A stretch of 41,468 nt of DNA from Dehalococcoidia bacterium (lineage in GTDB: Bacteria; Chloroflexota; Dehalococcoidia; Dehalococcoidales; UBA2162). Both the position numbers and the translations under genes were made by a program. This document shows, piece by piece, positions 15,717 to 25,062 of the stretch (position 1 is its first letter; each line of letters opens with the position of its first letter). The stretch is taken from NCBI GenBank assembly GCA_011191975.1, contig DUFA01000121.1, positions 1 to 41,468 of the forward strand, written 5' to 3'. The notes beneath the pieces are model-generated. The model did not search any database. It was not told the DNA's origin and saw nothing but the letters and a program-made list of their open reading frames with translations.

Positions 15717-18185
15717 TTATCCTCCCCATTTTTCTACTTCTACAAGACACTGATTAACCTGTGCCGGTACGTTTGCCGACATGAACCTTGATGAGATAAG
15801 AAGATTAACGGCTCCACCTCTGTCAATGGAATTCGGATTTCCAGGTTCCACCGGGTCATACTTTGCTGCACAGCGAGCATGAACAACCCCAGGCCTTATC
15901 TTTTCCGTTACCCAGGCAACCAGCAGTACTGCCGCTCTGTCATTAAACGCTTTGACGATATCACCGTTCTCGATACTTCTGGTTCTGGCATCGCTGGGAT
16001 GAATCTGGAGCGGCCAGTAATGATGCCCATCTTTATATATCCTGTGCATCCATATCTCGCTAGTCCAGGGATCCAGATTACCATGACTATGGTAGGAAAA
16101 CTTGGAATGGGGAGTTATAAGCTGCAAAGGATATTTAGCAGTTAAAGGTGTTGTATGACCTTCCCATGATGGTACAAAGTGAGGTACAGGATTCCTCTCT
16201 TTATCATCAGGCAGGTATTTCTGAAGACGCTGCGATTGAAATTCAATTTTGCCTGAAGGAGTATCAAGACCTGTCCCAGTTTCATAGAATGACCTGAAGG
16301 CAGTGTTCGGCTTGTAATCCTCAGGGATTGGTACTACGAAATATCCCTTTTCTTTAAAATCCTCGTAACTCATATATTTTGGAATATCGCTTCTTTCAAA
16401 GGTCTTTCTGATCCAGTCCTCATCCGTATTGCCTTCGGTCAATTCTTCCTCAAATCCCAATTTACCTGCTAAAAGCGTGAGTATTTCCGAATCGCTTTTT
16501 GATTCATAAAGCGGATCCATACATTTTTTGTGATACACGATCACCCGGTAATTGGTTCTCCACACATTAAAGTCCGTTGAGGCCCACTCGCTGATATCAT
16601 CTCTTTCAAAATGTGTACAGGCAGGAAGCACAATGTCCATGAAAGGCGTTTCAGCCTCCATCCATATCGTTTGCCCCACGGTAAATTCTATTTTAGGACT
16701 CTGGTATGCCTCTACCCATCGGCGACCTTCCGGGAGAGTTCCAAAGTAATTGCCACCTATTCTATATATCATCTTAATTTCCGAGTACCGTGGCTCAGGA
16801 TAACTATAATGCCTAAACTGGTAGTCTTCACCCCATTGTGTGGACAGACCTCCGGCGCTTATCCAGTGAATTGGTGGGGCAAGTATCGCCTCAGGTAGTC
16901 TGAGTCGGTAAACGTATTGGTCTATTGGATTAACAGGCTGTTTTTTTGACACTATTTGCTGGGGAGCTGGGCGGTAACTCGGGAAAGAAAAATCGAGATT
17001 TAATGGCGAGCCACTCTGGCTGTCCCATATGGTTATGCCGGGTTTTCCTAGGCCTTGCATACCCTGTAAAAATACCATCATCCTAGACCATTCAGTGCCA
17101 CCCTGGGCACGACAGGCTCCGCCCATTCCTGCTCTAATGCAAATTGTGGTTCTCTTCGATGCCCATTCTCTTGCCAGAGCTCTAATTATCCCGGCTTCAA
17201 CCCCGCTGATTTGCTCCGCCCATTCCGGTGTCTTGGGTACACTGTCTTCCTCTCCCATAATATATTCTTTCCACTTTTCAAAACCATACGTATGAGTAGC
17301 TACATAGTCCTTATCATAGGTATCGTCAACAAACCAGACGTAGGCAATCGCCGCGGCAATCGCCGAATCTGTTCCTGGTCTCGGAGCAATCCATTTGTGG
17401 GCAAAACGCCTGGCTGTGAAGTTACAAAAAGGATCGATATAAATTTGCTTGATTCCCAGTTCTCGTATCCAGAGTCTCCAGAGAAGACTGTCCTGTCCTC
17501 CGTATCCCCAGTTGGATTCCGGGTCGTTTGACCAGAATACAAGTAACTGGCAGTTATTCATTACATCTTGTAAAAGGTTTGTATTATCGGGAGTACCAAT
17601 TGTTTTTTGAAAACCCCAGGCGTGAACGCCACCCCAAAACCAGCCTTCCCAGCTATTTGGATTTGACATTATTTTGGTTGTTCCTAATATATCGAAGAAC
17701 CTGCTGATATAACCTCCGTGGGTGAATCCCCACATGCTATGCCCACCAATTAACGGTAAAAAAGCAGAGGAACCATAAGTTTGTTTTATCCTGTGTATTT
17801 CTCCTGCAACCGTATCTAGAGCCTCATCCCACGTAATTTGTTCGAACTCACCTTTCCCCCTATTAGCTACATCTCCTTTGCCACCAGGCTTAAATCCTAC
17901 TCTTTTCAGGGGATGTTTCAGCCTGAGAGGGTTGTAAACTCGCCCTCGAATGCCAATCCCGTAGGGTGTTACCGTAGTCCTGGTTGGCGGTCCGAAAGTC
18001 CTATCTCCTACTTTTATCTCCCAGTGTGCCGGTTTGACATCCTCTTCAGTCAAAGGTAAAGGTCTTACCCTGACTATTTTATTATCCTTTACATGGACTA
18101 ATATAGGCCCCCCCAGAGTACAGGAAGTACATAATTTTTCGTCTGGATCGATCGGTTCTGCTGGTGGATCAGGTGGTAATATCAT
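15717..18185 (-). CDS. Pyrogallol transhydroxylase-like molybdopterin oxidoreductase, large subunit
   Basis: 822-residue DMSO-reductase-superfamily protein. Recognised by close motif agreement with AthL (pyrogallol hydroxytransferase large subunit): GGPILVHVKDNKIVRV near 26-41, ITWDEALDTVAGEIHRIKQTYG, the run SWEGWFWGGVHAWGF, LVFWSNDPESNWG, IYIDPFCNFTARRFAHKW, and near the end DPVEPGNPNSIDRGGAVN. AthL binds a bis-MGD Mo cofactor and moves hydroxyl groups between polyphenols without net redox change; acetylene hydratase is another relative. No Tat signal, so cytoplasmic. The N-terminal CTSC pair is not the four-Cys cluster motif of dehydrogenase members. Strong ribosome site AGGAGGGG. Translationally coupled to the Fe-S subunit. 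The true substrate could be another phenol. Confidence 0.85.
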   Translation of the reverse strand: MILPPDPPAEPIDPDEKLCTSCTLGGPILVHVKDNKIVRVRPLPLTEEDVKPAHWEIKVGDRTFGPPTRTTVTPYGIGIRGRVYNPLRLKHPLKRVGFKPGGKGDVANRGKGEFEQITWDEALDTVAGEIHRIKQTYGSSAFLPLIGGHSMWGFTHGGYISRFFDILGTTKIMSNPNSWEGWFWGGVHAWGFQKTIGTPDNTNLLQDVMNNCQLLVFWSNDPESNWGYGGQDSLLWRLWIRELGIKQIYIDPFCNFTARRFAHKWIAPRPGTDSAIAAAIAYVWFVDDTYDKDYVATHTYGFEKWKEYIMGEEDSVPKTPEWAEQISGVEAGIIRALAREWASKRTTICIRAGMGGACRAQGGTEWSRMMVFLQGMQGLGKPGITIWDSQSGSPLNLDFSFPSYRPAPQQIVSKKQPVNPIDQYVYRLRLPEAILAPPIHWISAGGLSTQWGEDYQFRHYSYPEPRYSEIKMIYRIGGNYFGTLPEGRRWVEAYQSPKIEFTVGQTIWMEAETPFMDIVLPACTHFERDDISEWASTDFNVWRTNYRVIVYHKKCMDPLYESKSDSEILTLLAGKLGFEEELTEGNTDEDWIRKTFERSDIPKYMSYEDFKEKGYFVVPIPEDYKPNTAFRSFYETGTGLDTPSGKIEFQSQRLQKYLPDDKERNPVPHFVPSWEGHTTPLTAKYPLQLITPHSKFSYHSHGNLDPWTSEIWMHRIYKDGHHYWPLQIHPSDARTRSIENGDIVKAFNDRAAVLLVAWVTEKIRPGVVHARCAAKYDPVEPGNPNSIDRGGAVNLLISSRFMSANVPAQVNQCLVEVEKWGG

Positions 18186-18411
18186 TTTTCCCCTCCTAAC
18201 CTGCTATCGTGCAAACGATTATATTTCAAATGTAGGATTTAAACAAGAGAATAGACGACAAAAAGGGAGATTCTGGTGCTTTATTAAAGTCCTATTCCTA
18301 CCTGAAACAATGCCTTGTTTTGTTTAAGACCTAGTGAATATTTGAATGTATATGTGGATCAATAGACCTAAATCGAGGGCAGTGAAAATAATATCCGAAG
18401 CGGAAGTATAA

Positions 18412-20214
18412 TTACTTAAAAGTATACATGTCAGCCAGCCACATACTGGCTCCGTTACCGGCACCATATCCCGAACCACTGGGACGTTTACCATTAAGTT
18501 GCTGCTTTACTGACTCCCACCGTGCAGTAATGATTGTCTTCAATCCGAGAGAATTAGGTCCGTATCCTGGCTGACGAGGTGGCTGAGGTGATTCCAGAGG
18601 TCCGAATTTATTCTGCAGGAACACATGATAGTTATCTTCCTCGAGTATTTCTCCAAGTGTATTGATATCTTCCTGATTCAAGTCAACGCTTAGAAGTTCG
18701 TAAAGACTGCTGACTCTAAAATTAGTACGTAACGCAGAGGTTTCTTTAGGGCTGAGGAAGAATGGCATCATCGGTGAAGGGCCACCGGCCTGCCATCCTT
18801 CGAAGACATCCGGTGGTCTCAGGTCTTCGGTAAGGCAGCGTTCCCAGTCCTCGTAGGAGTAAAACATCTTGGTATCTTCCTTCGCATACGGCCTGACAAG
18901 TTCTGCCAGTCGGTCGACTCGTGGAAGGATTACGTTAAGGGAAAATGGACCATCCAGTAACTCCTGCAGGTAATCACGATATTTCTCCAGATATGGTTTA
19001 TGAGACAACAAACGATCAACAAGAGGGAACCTGTTCATCGGACCAGCGGTTGGTTCGTCAATATAATAGTTGATTATTCCGTCCTTTCGGATGCCACCAT
19101 TAAAGGTACCGAATGTCATATTAAGATCCCAGGGAACAAGCGAAAACTTCCCGTTAACCTCATAGAGATAGGTATTGTGCCCGATGCCTATATAATTATC
19201 CAGATGTAAAATACCGGCTGACACGGCGAAAAACCTTAGCGCTTCATCTACATCCAGCACCTTCTCGATTTCTTGAGGAAAAGTCTCATCCGGTTCGTTA
19301 TTCAAAACATCAAGTAACCGATAAAGAGAAGAATGATCCGGATTGTTAGTATTGGTTTTCAGTCCAGCTCCGGTGATCAGATTATGTGGTCTTTTCATCG
19401 GTGAAGTGACGACACCTCCAGGTTTACCCGCAGATTCCAAAGCGGGGATCGCATCTTCCTTATCCATAGCTTTGAGAATATCTCCGAGAGGTCCTCCACC
19501 CAAATTTAGACTGACAATCGGATCTACTTCCGGTTGTGGTTGTTCCATCCCAAATATCACAATGCTTTTATACGCGTCTTCTTCCGTCCAGTCCAGACGT
19601 GCTGAAACAACCTCCGGTTTATACAGATTACCGTTAGGATTAGCAAAGTGACGCTGAAGGAATGGTTTATCTACAGCTTCGGTCATGGTGTAGACGCCTA
19701 GATGCATATTGTTTACCCAGAGATCAACCAGAGATGCTCGTGGCGAAGGAACGTCCATTTTTGCGAATATTTCATAGGAAATAACATCCCGAAGGAGTGT
19801 GGGATCACTCCAACCATTATTGAAATGTACCTTTTTCATACCATGAAAATTTCGAGCCCGATTGAAAAGGTTGAAGTCAATCGCCAGGGGAAAACGACGG
19901 CTTTCCCAGCGTACTGTTTCCAGCAGTGAAGCATTCCCTTTAGTTCTGACAGCGACGTCCTGTACCAGTTCATCATCAAACCAGAAATCGGCTTTGTAGT
20001 ATTCTTTGGCATAGGCATTTTCCTTTAATGATTCCCAGTCTTCCTGGCTCAGAATTATCCGCACCGTAGCGATATACTCGTCTGTGAACGGATCAGTATT
20101 GGGATAGGATACTCTGATAGACGTTGCACCGTCACATCCTGTTCCTATTAAAACTAACACGGATAGTAAACCTAAGAAGATAGTAAAAACTACTTTTTTC
20201 CAGATATTACCCAT
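18412..20214 (-). CDS. CotH kinase family lipoprotein
   Basis: 600-residue CotH-type protein; CotH of Bacillus spores is a secreted atypical protein kinase. The N-terminus has a positively charged start, a hydrophobic run FLGLLSVLVLIG and a Cys at 27 (GTGC), suggesting a lipoprotein, although the lipobox has Gly at -3. Family motifs are in order: VAVRTKGNAS near 90, FHGMKKVHFNNGWSDPTLLRDVISYEIF, LGVYTMTEAVDKPFLQRHF, NLYKPE, then DNYIGIGHNTYLYEV and VPWDLNMTFGTFNGG, the latter carrying the Asp of the active site. It may phosphorylate surface proteins or have a structural role. The carboxylesterase gene lies 248 nt upstream on the same strand. Ribosome site weak. Confidence 0.85.
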   Translation of the reverse strand: MGNIWKKVVFTIFLGLLSVLVLIGTGCDGATSIRVSYPNTDPFTDEYIATVRIILSQEDWESLKENAYAKEYYKADFWFDDELVQDVAVRTKGNASLLETVRWESRRFPLAIDFNLFNRARNFHGMKKVHFNNGWSDPTLLRDVISYEIFAKMDVPSPRASLVDLWVNNMHLGVYTMTEAVDKPFLQRHFANPNGNLYKPEVVSARLDWTEEDAYKSIVIFGMEQPQPEVDPIVSLNLGGGPLGDILKAMDKEDAIPALESAGKPGGVVTSPMKRPHNLITGAGLKTNTNNPDHSSLYRLLDVLNNEPDETFPQEIEKVLDVDEALRFFAVSAGILHLDNYIGIGHNTYLYEVNGKFSLVPWDLNMTFGTFNGGIRKDGIINYYIDEPTAGPMNRFPLVDRLLSHKPYLEKYRDYLQELLDGPFSLNVILPRVDRLAELVRPYAKEDTKMFYSYEDWERCLTEDLRPPDVFEGWQAGGPSPMMPFFLSPKETSALRTNFRVSSLYELLSVDLNQEDINTLGEILEEDNYHVFLQNKFGPLESPQPPRQPGYGPNSLGLKTIITARWESVKQQLNGKRPSGSGYGAGNGASMWLADMYTFK

Positions 20215-20462
20215 CGGTCAAAAAAACCTAAATATATTTCGTACTCCATATAGAATAGTCTGATTCCATTATAACAGGTATCCTGATTATATCCTTTCAG
20301 TGAGGTTATTTGAGAATCGAACTCCAATTCAATCCTGGCGTCCCGGTAAACTTAAGCAGGTTTTGGAATACTCTATAATCGCTCTTTAGCTGCTGGATAA
20401 TGAAGAGTTTTTGTATATCCTGTTGGCCTGTAAAGGTCCGGGATAGAAAATATGGACCTGTT

Positions 20463-21971
20463 TTATCCAAGAACGCTATTTGGAATTCCGTCCCATGCTG
20501 CCCGTTCACCCTCGTATGGAGCTATTTCAACATGAGAATCAGAACCGAGAATCATCATTCTACGCTCAGTACCGTATCGAGGCCAGATTCCAAGTCCCGG
20601 GCAACTCGGATCATCGGTTTTGGCGAAGGCGATCCAGGCATCCTGCATATGACCTACTAATTTCCATGCATCAGAGCCACACCCGTGGAATTCTTCGTTC
20701 AGATTTCCGAATATAAAACCAACATCCAGCACATGACATGCTCCGAAATCCGGTGCTGCTGATTTCCAGGTAAAGACATATCCGTAACCGGGCGTTCCCA
20801 GCTTCTCCTGGTATTCGCAGAGCCGTATATTCGGCATACGAAAATGCTGATCACCCGTGATAGCTACAAATATCTCAAACGGTGTTACCGGTAGATCTCT
20901 ATGACTCAACGCATGACGGTACTGATCAATTATGGAAGTAGCATATTCCTCGGGTACAATCTGACTAACGCGACGAACCATCTCTTCCTCTGTCAATTCG
21001 AGAACCTTTCGGCCTGCCAGCAGGTTAAACAGTTTTCCTTCTTCAAGATTCGAGCCTGCCATCACGATAACATCTCTGGCTGAACCTCGCTGAACGGCAT
21101 CCAGTGGGATATCCTTGAGTATCTCTCCATCACGAACCGGACCGAATCCCCCAGCAGTCATGACAAGTTCCGTCTGGGCAACAACCAGCTTTTCTGTAGG
21201 AATCGAGCGTAATACTCCAGCATCTCTCCCAGAGAGACCTAGAATCTCCAGATACCTTTCAGCAGCTTTTTCCGCTCTTTCAACCGGCTGAGATTTACTG
21301 GCACCACTTTGTAGTATTGCTTTTCGAAACAATCCTTTTGACTGTGGCATCGCAAGTAAAGCGCCAATACTCTCTGCCCCGGCAGATTCACCGAAAACAG
21401 TCACGTTATCAGGATCTCCACCAAATTTCGAAATGTTTTCCTTCACCCATCGCAAAGCGGCAATCTGGTCAAGCAACGCTTCATTTCCGGCAGAAGGAAT
21501 ATCCCCATTTGTTACATTTTTGAGGTGCAGAAATCCCAGCGCACCAAGCCTGTAATTGATAGTGACCATGACGATTCCGCCACGATCCGGCAGAGTTCTG
21601 CCCGGATTTACGGGTGTGGAACCTGATCCGTGGGTAAACGCACCCCCATGGATCCATACCATTACGGCTCGTTTACCGTTATCTATTCCCGGAGTCCATA
21701 CATTCAGTAAAAGACAATCCTCGCTCTGTGGTTCTTCAGAAGGTTTCCGTCCTGGAATTGGAGTCGGGCTGGTATCCTGAGGGCAAATAGCACCAAACTC
21801 TTCCGCTGAACGAATTCCGGTCCATGGTATCACCGGTTGCGGTGGCATCCAGCGTAACTCCCCTAGAGGAGGAGCAGCATACGGAATTCCTTTAAATACG
21901 TAAAGGCCATCTTCATATATTCCCCGGATTTTACCTGACTCTATCTCTACCACAGTACTATTTTGTACCAC
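20463..21971 (-). CDS. Carboxylesterase family protein (type B)
   Basis: 502-residue alpha/beta-hydrolase of the type-B carboxylesterase family. Seen: GIPYAAPPLGELRW at 28-41, EDCLLLNVWTP at 84-94, oxyanion-hole HGGAF at 108-112, the nucleophile elbow VFGESAGAES with Ser196, and a late CHVLDVGFIFGN with the probable catalytic His, as in para-nitrobenzyl esterases. No signal peptide, so likely cytoplasmic. The start is GTG with GAGGAG about 6 nt upstream. Hydrolyses ester bonds; the physiological substrate is unknown. It is divergent from the chagasin-like gene across a 379-nt gap. Confidence 0.92.
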   Translation of the reverse strand: MVQNSTVVEIESGKIRGIYEDGLYVFKGIPYAAPPLGELRWMPPQPVIPWTGIRSAEEFGAICPQDTSPTPIPGRKPSEEPQSEDCLLLNVWTPGIDNGKRAVMVWIHGGAFTHGSGSTPVNPGRTLPDRGGIVMVTINYRLGALGFLHLKNVTNGDIPSAGNEALLDQIAALRWVKENISKFGGDPDNVTVFGESAGAESIGALLAMPQSKGLFRKAILQSGASKSQPVERAEKAAERYLEILGLSGRDAGVLRSIPTEKLVVAQTELVMTAGGFGPVRDGEILKDIPLDAVQRGSARDVIVMAGSNLEEGKLFNLLAGRKVLELTEEEMVRRVSQIVPEEYATSIIDQYRHALSHRDLPVTPFEIFVAITGDQHFRMPNIRLCEYQEKLGTPGYGYVFTWKSAAPDFGACHVLDVGFIFGNLNEEFHGCGSDAWKLVGHMQDAWIAFAKTDDPSCPGLGIWPRYGTERRMMILGSDSHVEIAPYEGERAAWDGIPNSVLG

Positions 21972-22350
21972 TTCGAACTCCTCTCATTTCCTTATATTTC
22001 TGGATTAACTGCTATAGTCTTCCTCGAGACTGATAATGTCAGCCTTATATTATCTTACTATACACGTTATGCTGCAAGGCTTGATGATTGCAACATATAG
22101 ATGTTTATCAAAGTATGCATATAACTATCTGATTCTAGTTAGCTTCAGCATTTAGCAAAAACCTCGTTCGATCATTATTATCTATTCATACCTCCATGTT
22201 TCTTTTCCGTTTGTCATACTTTAGAGTACACAACCATTGAACTTAGAGTCGGTCTGTCACAATGTTTTTCAAATATGGAACAGAATACCTATCCCATTTT
22301 GTACTTTACCGTTATATATTAACGAATAGTATTATAACGGAGGATGAATT
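21972..22350. promoter_or_regulatory. Divergent intergenic region, AT-rich
   Basis: 379 nt between the minus-strand carboxylesterase and the plus-strand inhibitor lipoprotein. Promoters for both must lie here. Near the plus gene are AT-rich blocks TATATT (22315-22320) and TATTAT, with no clear -35 partner, then AACGGAGG as the ribosome site. No gene, RNA structure or repeat recognised. Confidence 0.35.
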
Positions 22351-22773
22351 ATGAAACTCAAACTGGTGTCCTTTCTGCTGTTTATTGCACTAACGCTTGC
22401 TTTACCGTCTTGTATTATTACATCTAAAGAAACACACGTTGCTATTACCTGTGATGCATTCAGGGATAATCCTTCGGGAACCAGAAATGAATTTACCATC
22501 GGAGTTGGCGACAAGGTTTACGTTGAGTTATGTTCAAATCCCACGACCGGGTTTAAATGGTCGTACGAAATGTCGGGAGATCCGTCGGTGAAAGAGGAAG
22601 ACTACGATTTTGAAGAACCTGACAGTAATCTTACAGGTTCTGCCGGAGTAGAGAAATGGACATTCGAAGGAGTCGAAAAAGGTACTGCGCGAATCATGAT
22701 GGAATACGGTCAGCCTTGGGATGGTGGCATCAAAAAGGAATGGATATATCAGATAACCATAACCGTAGAATAA
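22351..22773 (+). CDS. Chagasin / I42-family protease-inhibitor-like lipoprotein
   Basis: 140-residue exported protein. The signal peptide is clear: MKLKLVSFLLFIALTLALPSC, with Cys21 as the probable lipidation site. The mature part has the chagasin hallmarks: a GVGDKVYVELCSNPTTGFKW stretch with the NPTTG loop, and a G-x-E-K-W-T-F plus KGTARIMMEYGQPW segment ending in strands. Chagasin-type proteins inhibit papain-like cysteine proteases, so an outward-facing lipoprotein could protect the cell or regulate its own proteases. Good ribosome site (ACGGAGG). The gene stands alone, convergent with the SDR at 22860. Confidence 0.85.
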   Translation: MKLKLVSFLLFIALTLALPSCIITSKETHVAITCDAFRDNPSGTRNEFTIGVGDKVYVELCSNPTTGFKWSYEMSGDPSVKEEDYDFEEPDSNLTGSAGVEKWTFEGVEKGTARIMMEYGQPWDGGIKKEWIYQITITVE

Positions 22774-22859
22774 AATGAGTAACGTGGAAATAGATATTGT
22801 TACAACGGGTAAACGGAGATCGTAGACAAAAAATCATTCAAAATCTGGATAACTCCGTT

Positions 22860-23654
22860 TTAATCAAACACATTTCTTTTGACGAAAGGTGCGAGCAGAA
22901 ACCGTTTTATAAGTTTCGGTGTGGTCAGGTAGGAAATAATAACTCCATTTTTCTTATTATTCAGCACCTTTCTGGCAATCCAGGGTGTTACTACCTCAAC
23001 CCGTTCTGACAGGATATTGAATATTCCTTTTACTCGCTCCCAGTCTTCGGGGTGTCCTTCATACTGACCGGTAACCAGTTTTGTTACAACCATGCCGGGT
23101 CTGATGCCGCCAACTATTATCGGTGTGCCTTTCGTTTCCTTTGACATCGCCTTTGTAAGGTAGCCCAGTGCGGATTTTGACATTCCATAGAGTGCCATCC
23201 CCCTGATAGTCCTGCCATCGCTTCCCAGGCCTTCCATGTTGTAGATACTCCCCGTGTCCTGTTCCTTCATACCTTTCAACGCGACCATGGAACCGAACAG
23301 TGCACCGGAGATATTCGTATCTATTACTTCACGCACCAGCGGGGCAGAATAGTCGCTAATTTCCGTCTCGGCATGGGCTACCCCGGCGTTGTTTATCCAA
23401 ATATCAACTTTACCAAATCGATTCACAGCTGCATTCCATAATGCCTGAACTTGATTAAAATTGGTTACATCGCAGAGAACACCAAATATGTGTTCTTCCG
23501 CGTACTTCTCAGTCAGATTTCTGAAGGAAATATCCAGTTTATCTGCAGATCGTCCACTGATAATGACCGAGCATCCCATTGACAGGAAAGATTCGGCAAG
23601 TCCATATCCGATTCCGCTGGTGCTTCCGGTTATGACTACATTCTTCGTCATCAC
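22860..23654 (-). CDS. SDR family NAD(P)-dependent oxidoreductase, downstream of heliorhodopsin
   Basis: 264-residue short-chain dehydrogenase/reductase. Rossmann motif TGSTSGIG at 9-16, Arg35 in SGRSADK (favours NADP), NNAG at 88-91, and catalytic Tyr156 and Lys160 in YGMSK. The start is GTG at 23654 or the next codon, ATG at 23651. It is 52 nt downstream of the heliorhodopsin gene on the same strand, so the two are likely co-transcribed. A C-terminal basic and hydrophobic stretch (LIKRFLLAPFVKR) may touch the membrane. Some SDRs reduce retinal, which is a tempting link to a retinal protein, but no sequence feature proves it. Confidence 0.9.
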   Translation of the reverse strand: MMTKNVVITGSTSGIGYGLAESFLSMGCSVIISGRSADKLDISFRNLTEKYAEEHIFGVLCDVTNFNQVQALWNAAVNRFGKVDIWINNAGVAHAETEISDYSAPLVREVIDTNISGALFGSMVALKGMKEQDTGSIYNMEGLGSDGRTIRGMALYGMSKSALGYLTKAMSKETKGTPIIVGGIRPGMVVTKLVTGQYEGHPEDWERVKGIFNILSERVEVVTPWIARKVLNNKKNGVIISYLTTPKLIKRFLLAPFVKRNVFD

Positions 23655-23706
23655 TTCTCATTGGTACCGTCGATAGCATCCTGTTTGATTATAAAATGAA
23701 TTACTT

Positions 23707-24474
23707 CTAGGTTGTCATCAACACAGGAAAGAATACTTGCCAGGCTAATAAAGCCTTGGCTGTAAGACTGAGAATTATATACACCTTCTCTCCAAAAAGA
23801 TAATCCCGCCAGGGGCCAACCTGTTTGTATTGCAATACCATATTAACGGCGAAGCAGTTAAAGAAAATGAACAACGAGACGATAATTCCATAGACAAATC
23901 CTGGTGGAGAGACAGTAACGCCCGGTGCTATTACATAGATAACAATCGCCACCCATGGAATAATACCAGCGAAGCTGCCAAACCAGAAAGGAAGCCAGCT
24001 CGGTTTGCCCGGGTTTTCGTATTTTTCCTGTAGGGCTCCGAAAAGAATCATACTCGCGTTGATTCCAAAAATAGCCAGCAAGGCAGCAACATCACTGATA
24101 CCACATATCTGAGAAATTAAAACAATCATAATGGAAGAACTGAAAAAGTACTCTATCCATCGGCCGTAATTGCGGTTCTCAAGAAGATTACGTTTATACC
24201 ACGAAAAAACAGGAGGCAACGCTATAATGAGTAAAGCCAAAGCTGAGATCGCCAGGAAAGCAAACACCCCCCATCCGGTTGAAATGTTAAACCATTGATA
24301 CAATTCAGGAGCTGTTCCGGGCGGTCCACTCATGAAAGTTGCTGTAACCGGCAGAGCGAAATTATTGGTCAGCACCGCAATCATAGCTGCCTGTACCGCA
24401 AGGACAAGACCAACGGAAATATTCCAGATCCGCAAACGATTGAGTTTCTTTTCGATAGATTGGTCAATAACCAT
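23707..24474 (-). CDS. Heliorhodopsin
   Basis: 255-residue seven-helix membrane protein with the marks of heliorhodopsin, a retinal-binding photoreceptor family with its N-terminus inside the cell, unlike type-1 rhodopsins. Seen: NNFALPVTATF near 37-47, the counterion region RWIEYFFSSS with Glu108, DVAALLAIFGINASMILFG at 128-146, WLPFWFGSFAGIIPWVAI at 160-177, FVYGIIVSLFIFFNCFAVN at 193-211, and helix 7 SLTAKALLAWQ with Lys240, the expected Schiff-base lysine. In the reference protein 48C12 the equivalents are Glu107 and Lys241. Good ribosome site (AAGGAGG). The gene is intact. No retinal-making oxygenase is in the window. Confidence 0.93.
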   Translation of the reverse strand: MVIDQSIEKKLNRLRIWNISVGLVLAVQAAMIAVLTNNFALPVTATFMSGPPGTAPELYQWFNISTGWGVFAFLAISALALLIIALPPVFSWYKRNLLENRNYGRWIEYFFSSSIMIVLISQICGISDVAALLAIFGINASMILFGALQEKYENPGKPSWLPFWFGSFAGIIPWVAIVIYVIAPGVTVSPPGFVYGIIVSLFIFFNCFAVNMVLQYKQVGPWRDYLFGEKVYIILSLTAKALLAWQVFFPVLMTT

Positions 24475-24580
24475 AATATTCCTCCTTCCTTTACTTGATA
24501 ATTCCGTTTAGAGTCACTCTGTCATCCTGAAAGCTGATGATATGATACACTATACTTCCATCGATTGAAAGGAGGGCAAT

Positions 24581-24947
24581 ATGTTGCAAAGGATTGATCT
24601 GTATCCCGATAAAACAAAGTATAAAAACTACAGTTTTTCATCTTGTATTATTGCCGGTGATTTTATATTCACGTCTCACCAGGAAGGAGCTTTGAGTGAC
24701 GATGGAGAATTCCTGCCGACCATCGAAGAACAGACCGAATAGAGTTCCAGGAATTTGGAGAGAGTTCTTGGAGAAGCGGGGCAACTCTGGATGAGGTTAT
24801 TAAATTGATGATCTATATGAAGAACGACAGTGATTTCCAGGCAATCGAAGATATATACACTACTAAATTTAAAACGGTTTTCCGGTCAGGTCTGTCGTAA
24901 TCACCGGTTTCGTATCGGAAGGTATTCTTATACAGTTATACAGATAG
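24581..24947 (+). pseudogene. RidA (YjgF/UK114) family pseudogene
   Basis: A good ribosome site (AAAGGAGGG) and ATG open a frame whose translation follows RidA: IIAGDFIFTSHQEGALSDDGEF, then IEEQTE. A TAG follows that (around 24738), after which the homology continues (RNLERVLGEAG). A one-base loss near 24780 then shifts the frame to ATLDEVIKLMIYMKNDSDFQAIEDIY, and a further shift near 24895 gives VVITGFVSEGILIQL. At least one nonsense codon and two frameshifts are therefore needed. The stop is TAG, so this is not another selenoprotein. RidA normally destroys reactive enamines. This copy is dead unless the sequence has errors. Confidence 0.75.
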
Positions 24948-24985
24948 ATGCGATAGCCTATAAGCCGCAATAGTGTCTGGTAAGG

Positions 24986-25013
24986 TTAACTCAATAAAGA
25001 TGATAGTTATTAT
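24986..25013 (+). promoter_or_regulatory. Candidate promoter for selenoprotein 2
   Basis: TTAACT at 24986-24991, a 16-nt spacer and TATTAT at 25008-25013, about 50 nt before the ATG at 25063. Moderate match to the sigma-70 consensus. Confidence 0.4.
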
Positions 25014-25062
25014 CGGTTATGGTAGTATATATGATTAGCAAATATTAATTTGGAGAATGTAT

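Noticed and set aside
20310-20340. GAATCGAACT-like string as the end of a tRNA gene
   Set aside because: No T-arm stem forms around it, and no acceptor or anticodon arm can be found.
20306-20509. 67-codon minus-strand frame after the carboxylesterase, as a small gene
   Set aside because: It overlaps the end of the esterase gene, has no ribosome site and no recognisable protein features.
24720-24745. In-frame stop in the RidA-like frame as another recoding site
   Set aside because: The stop is TAG, not TGA, and further frameshifts follow, so decay explains it better than recoding.
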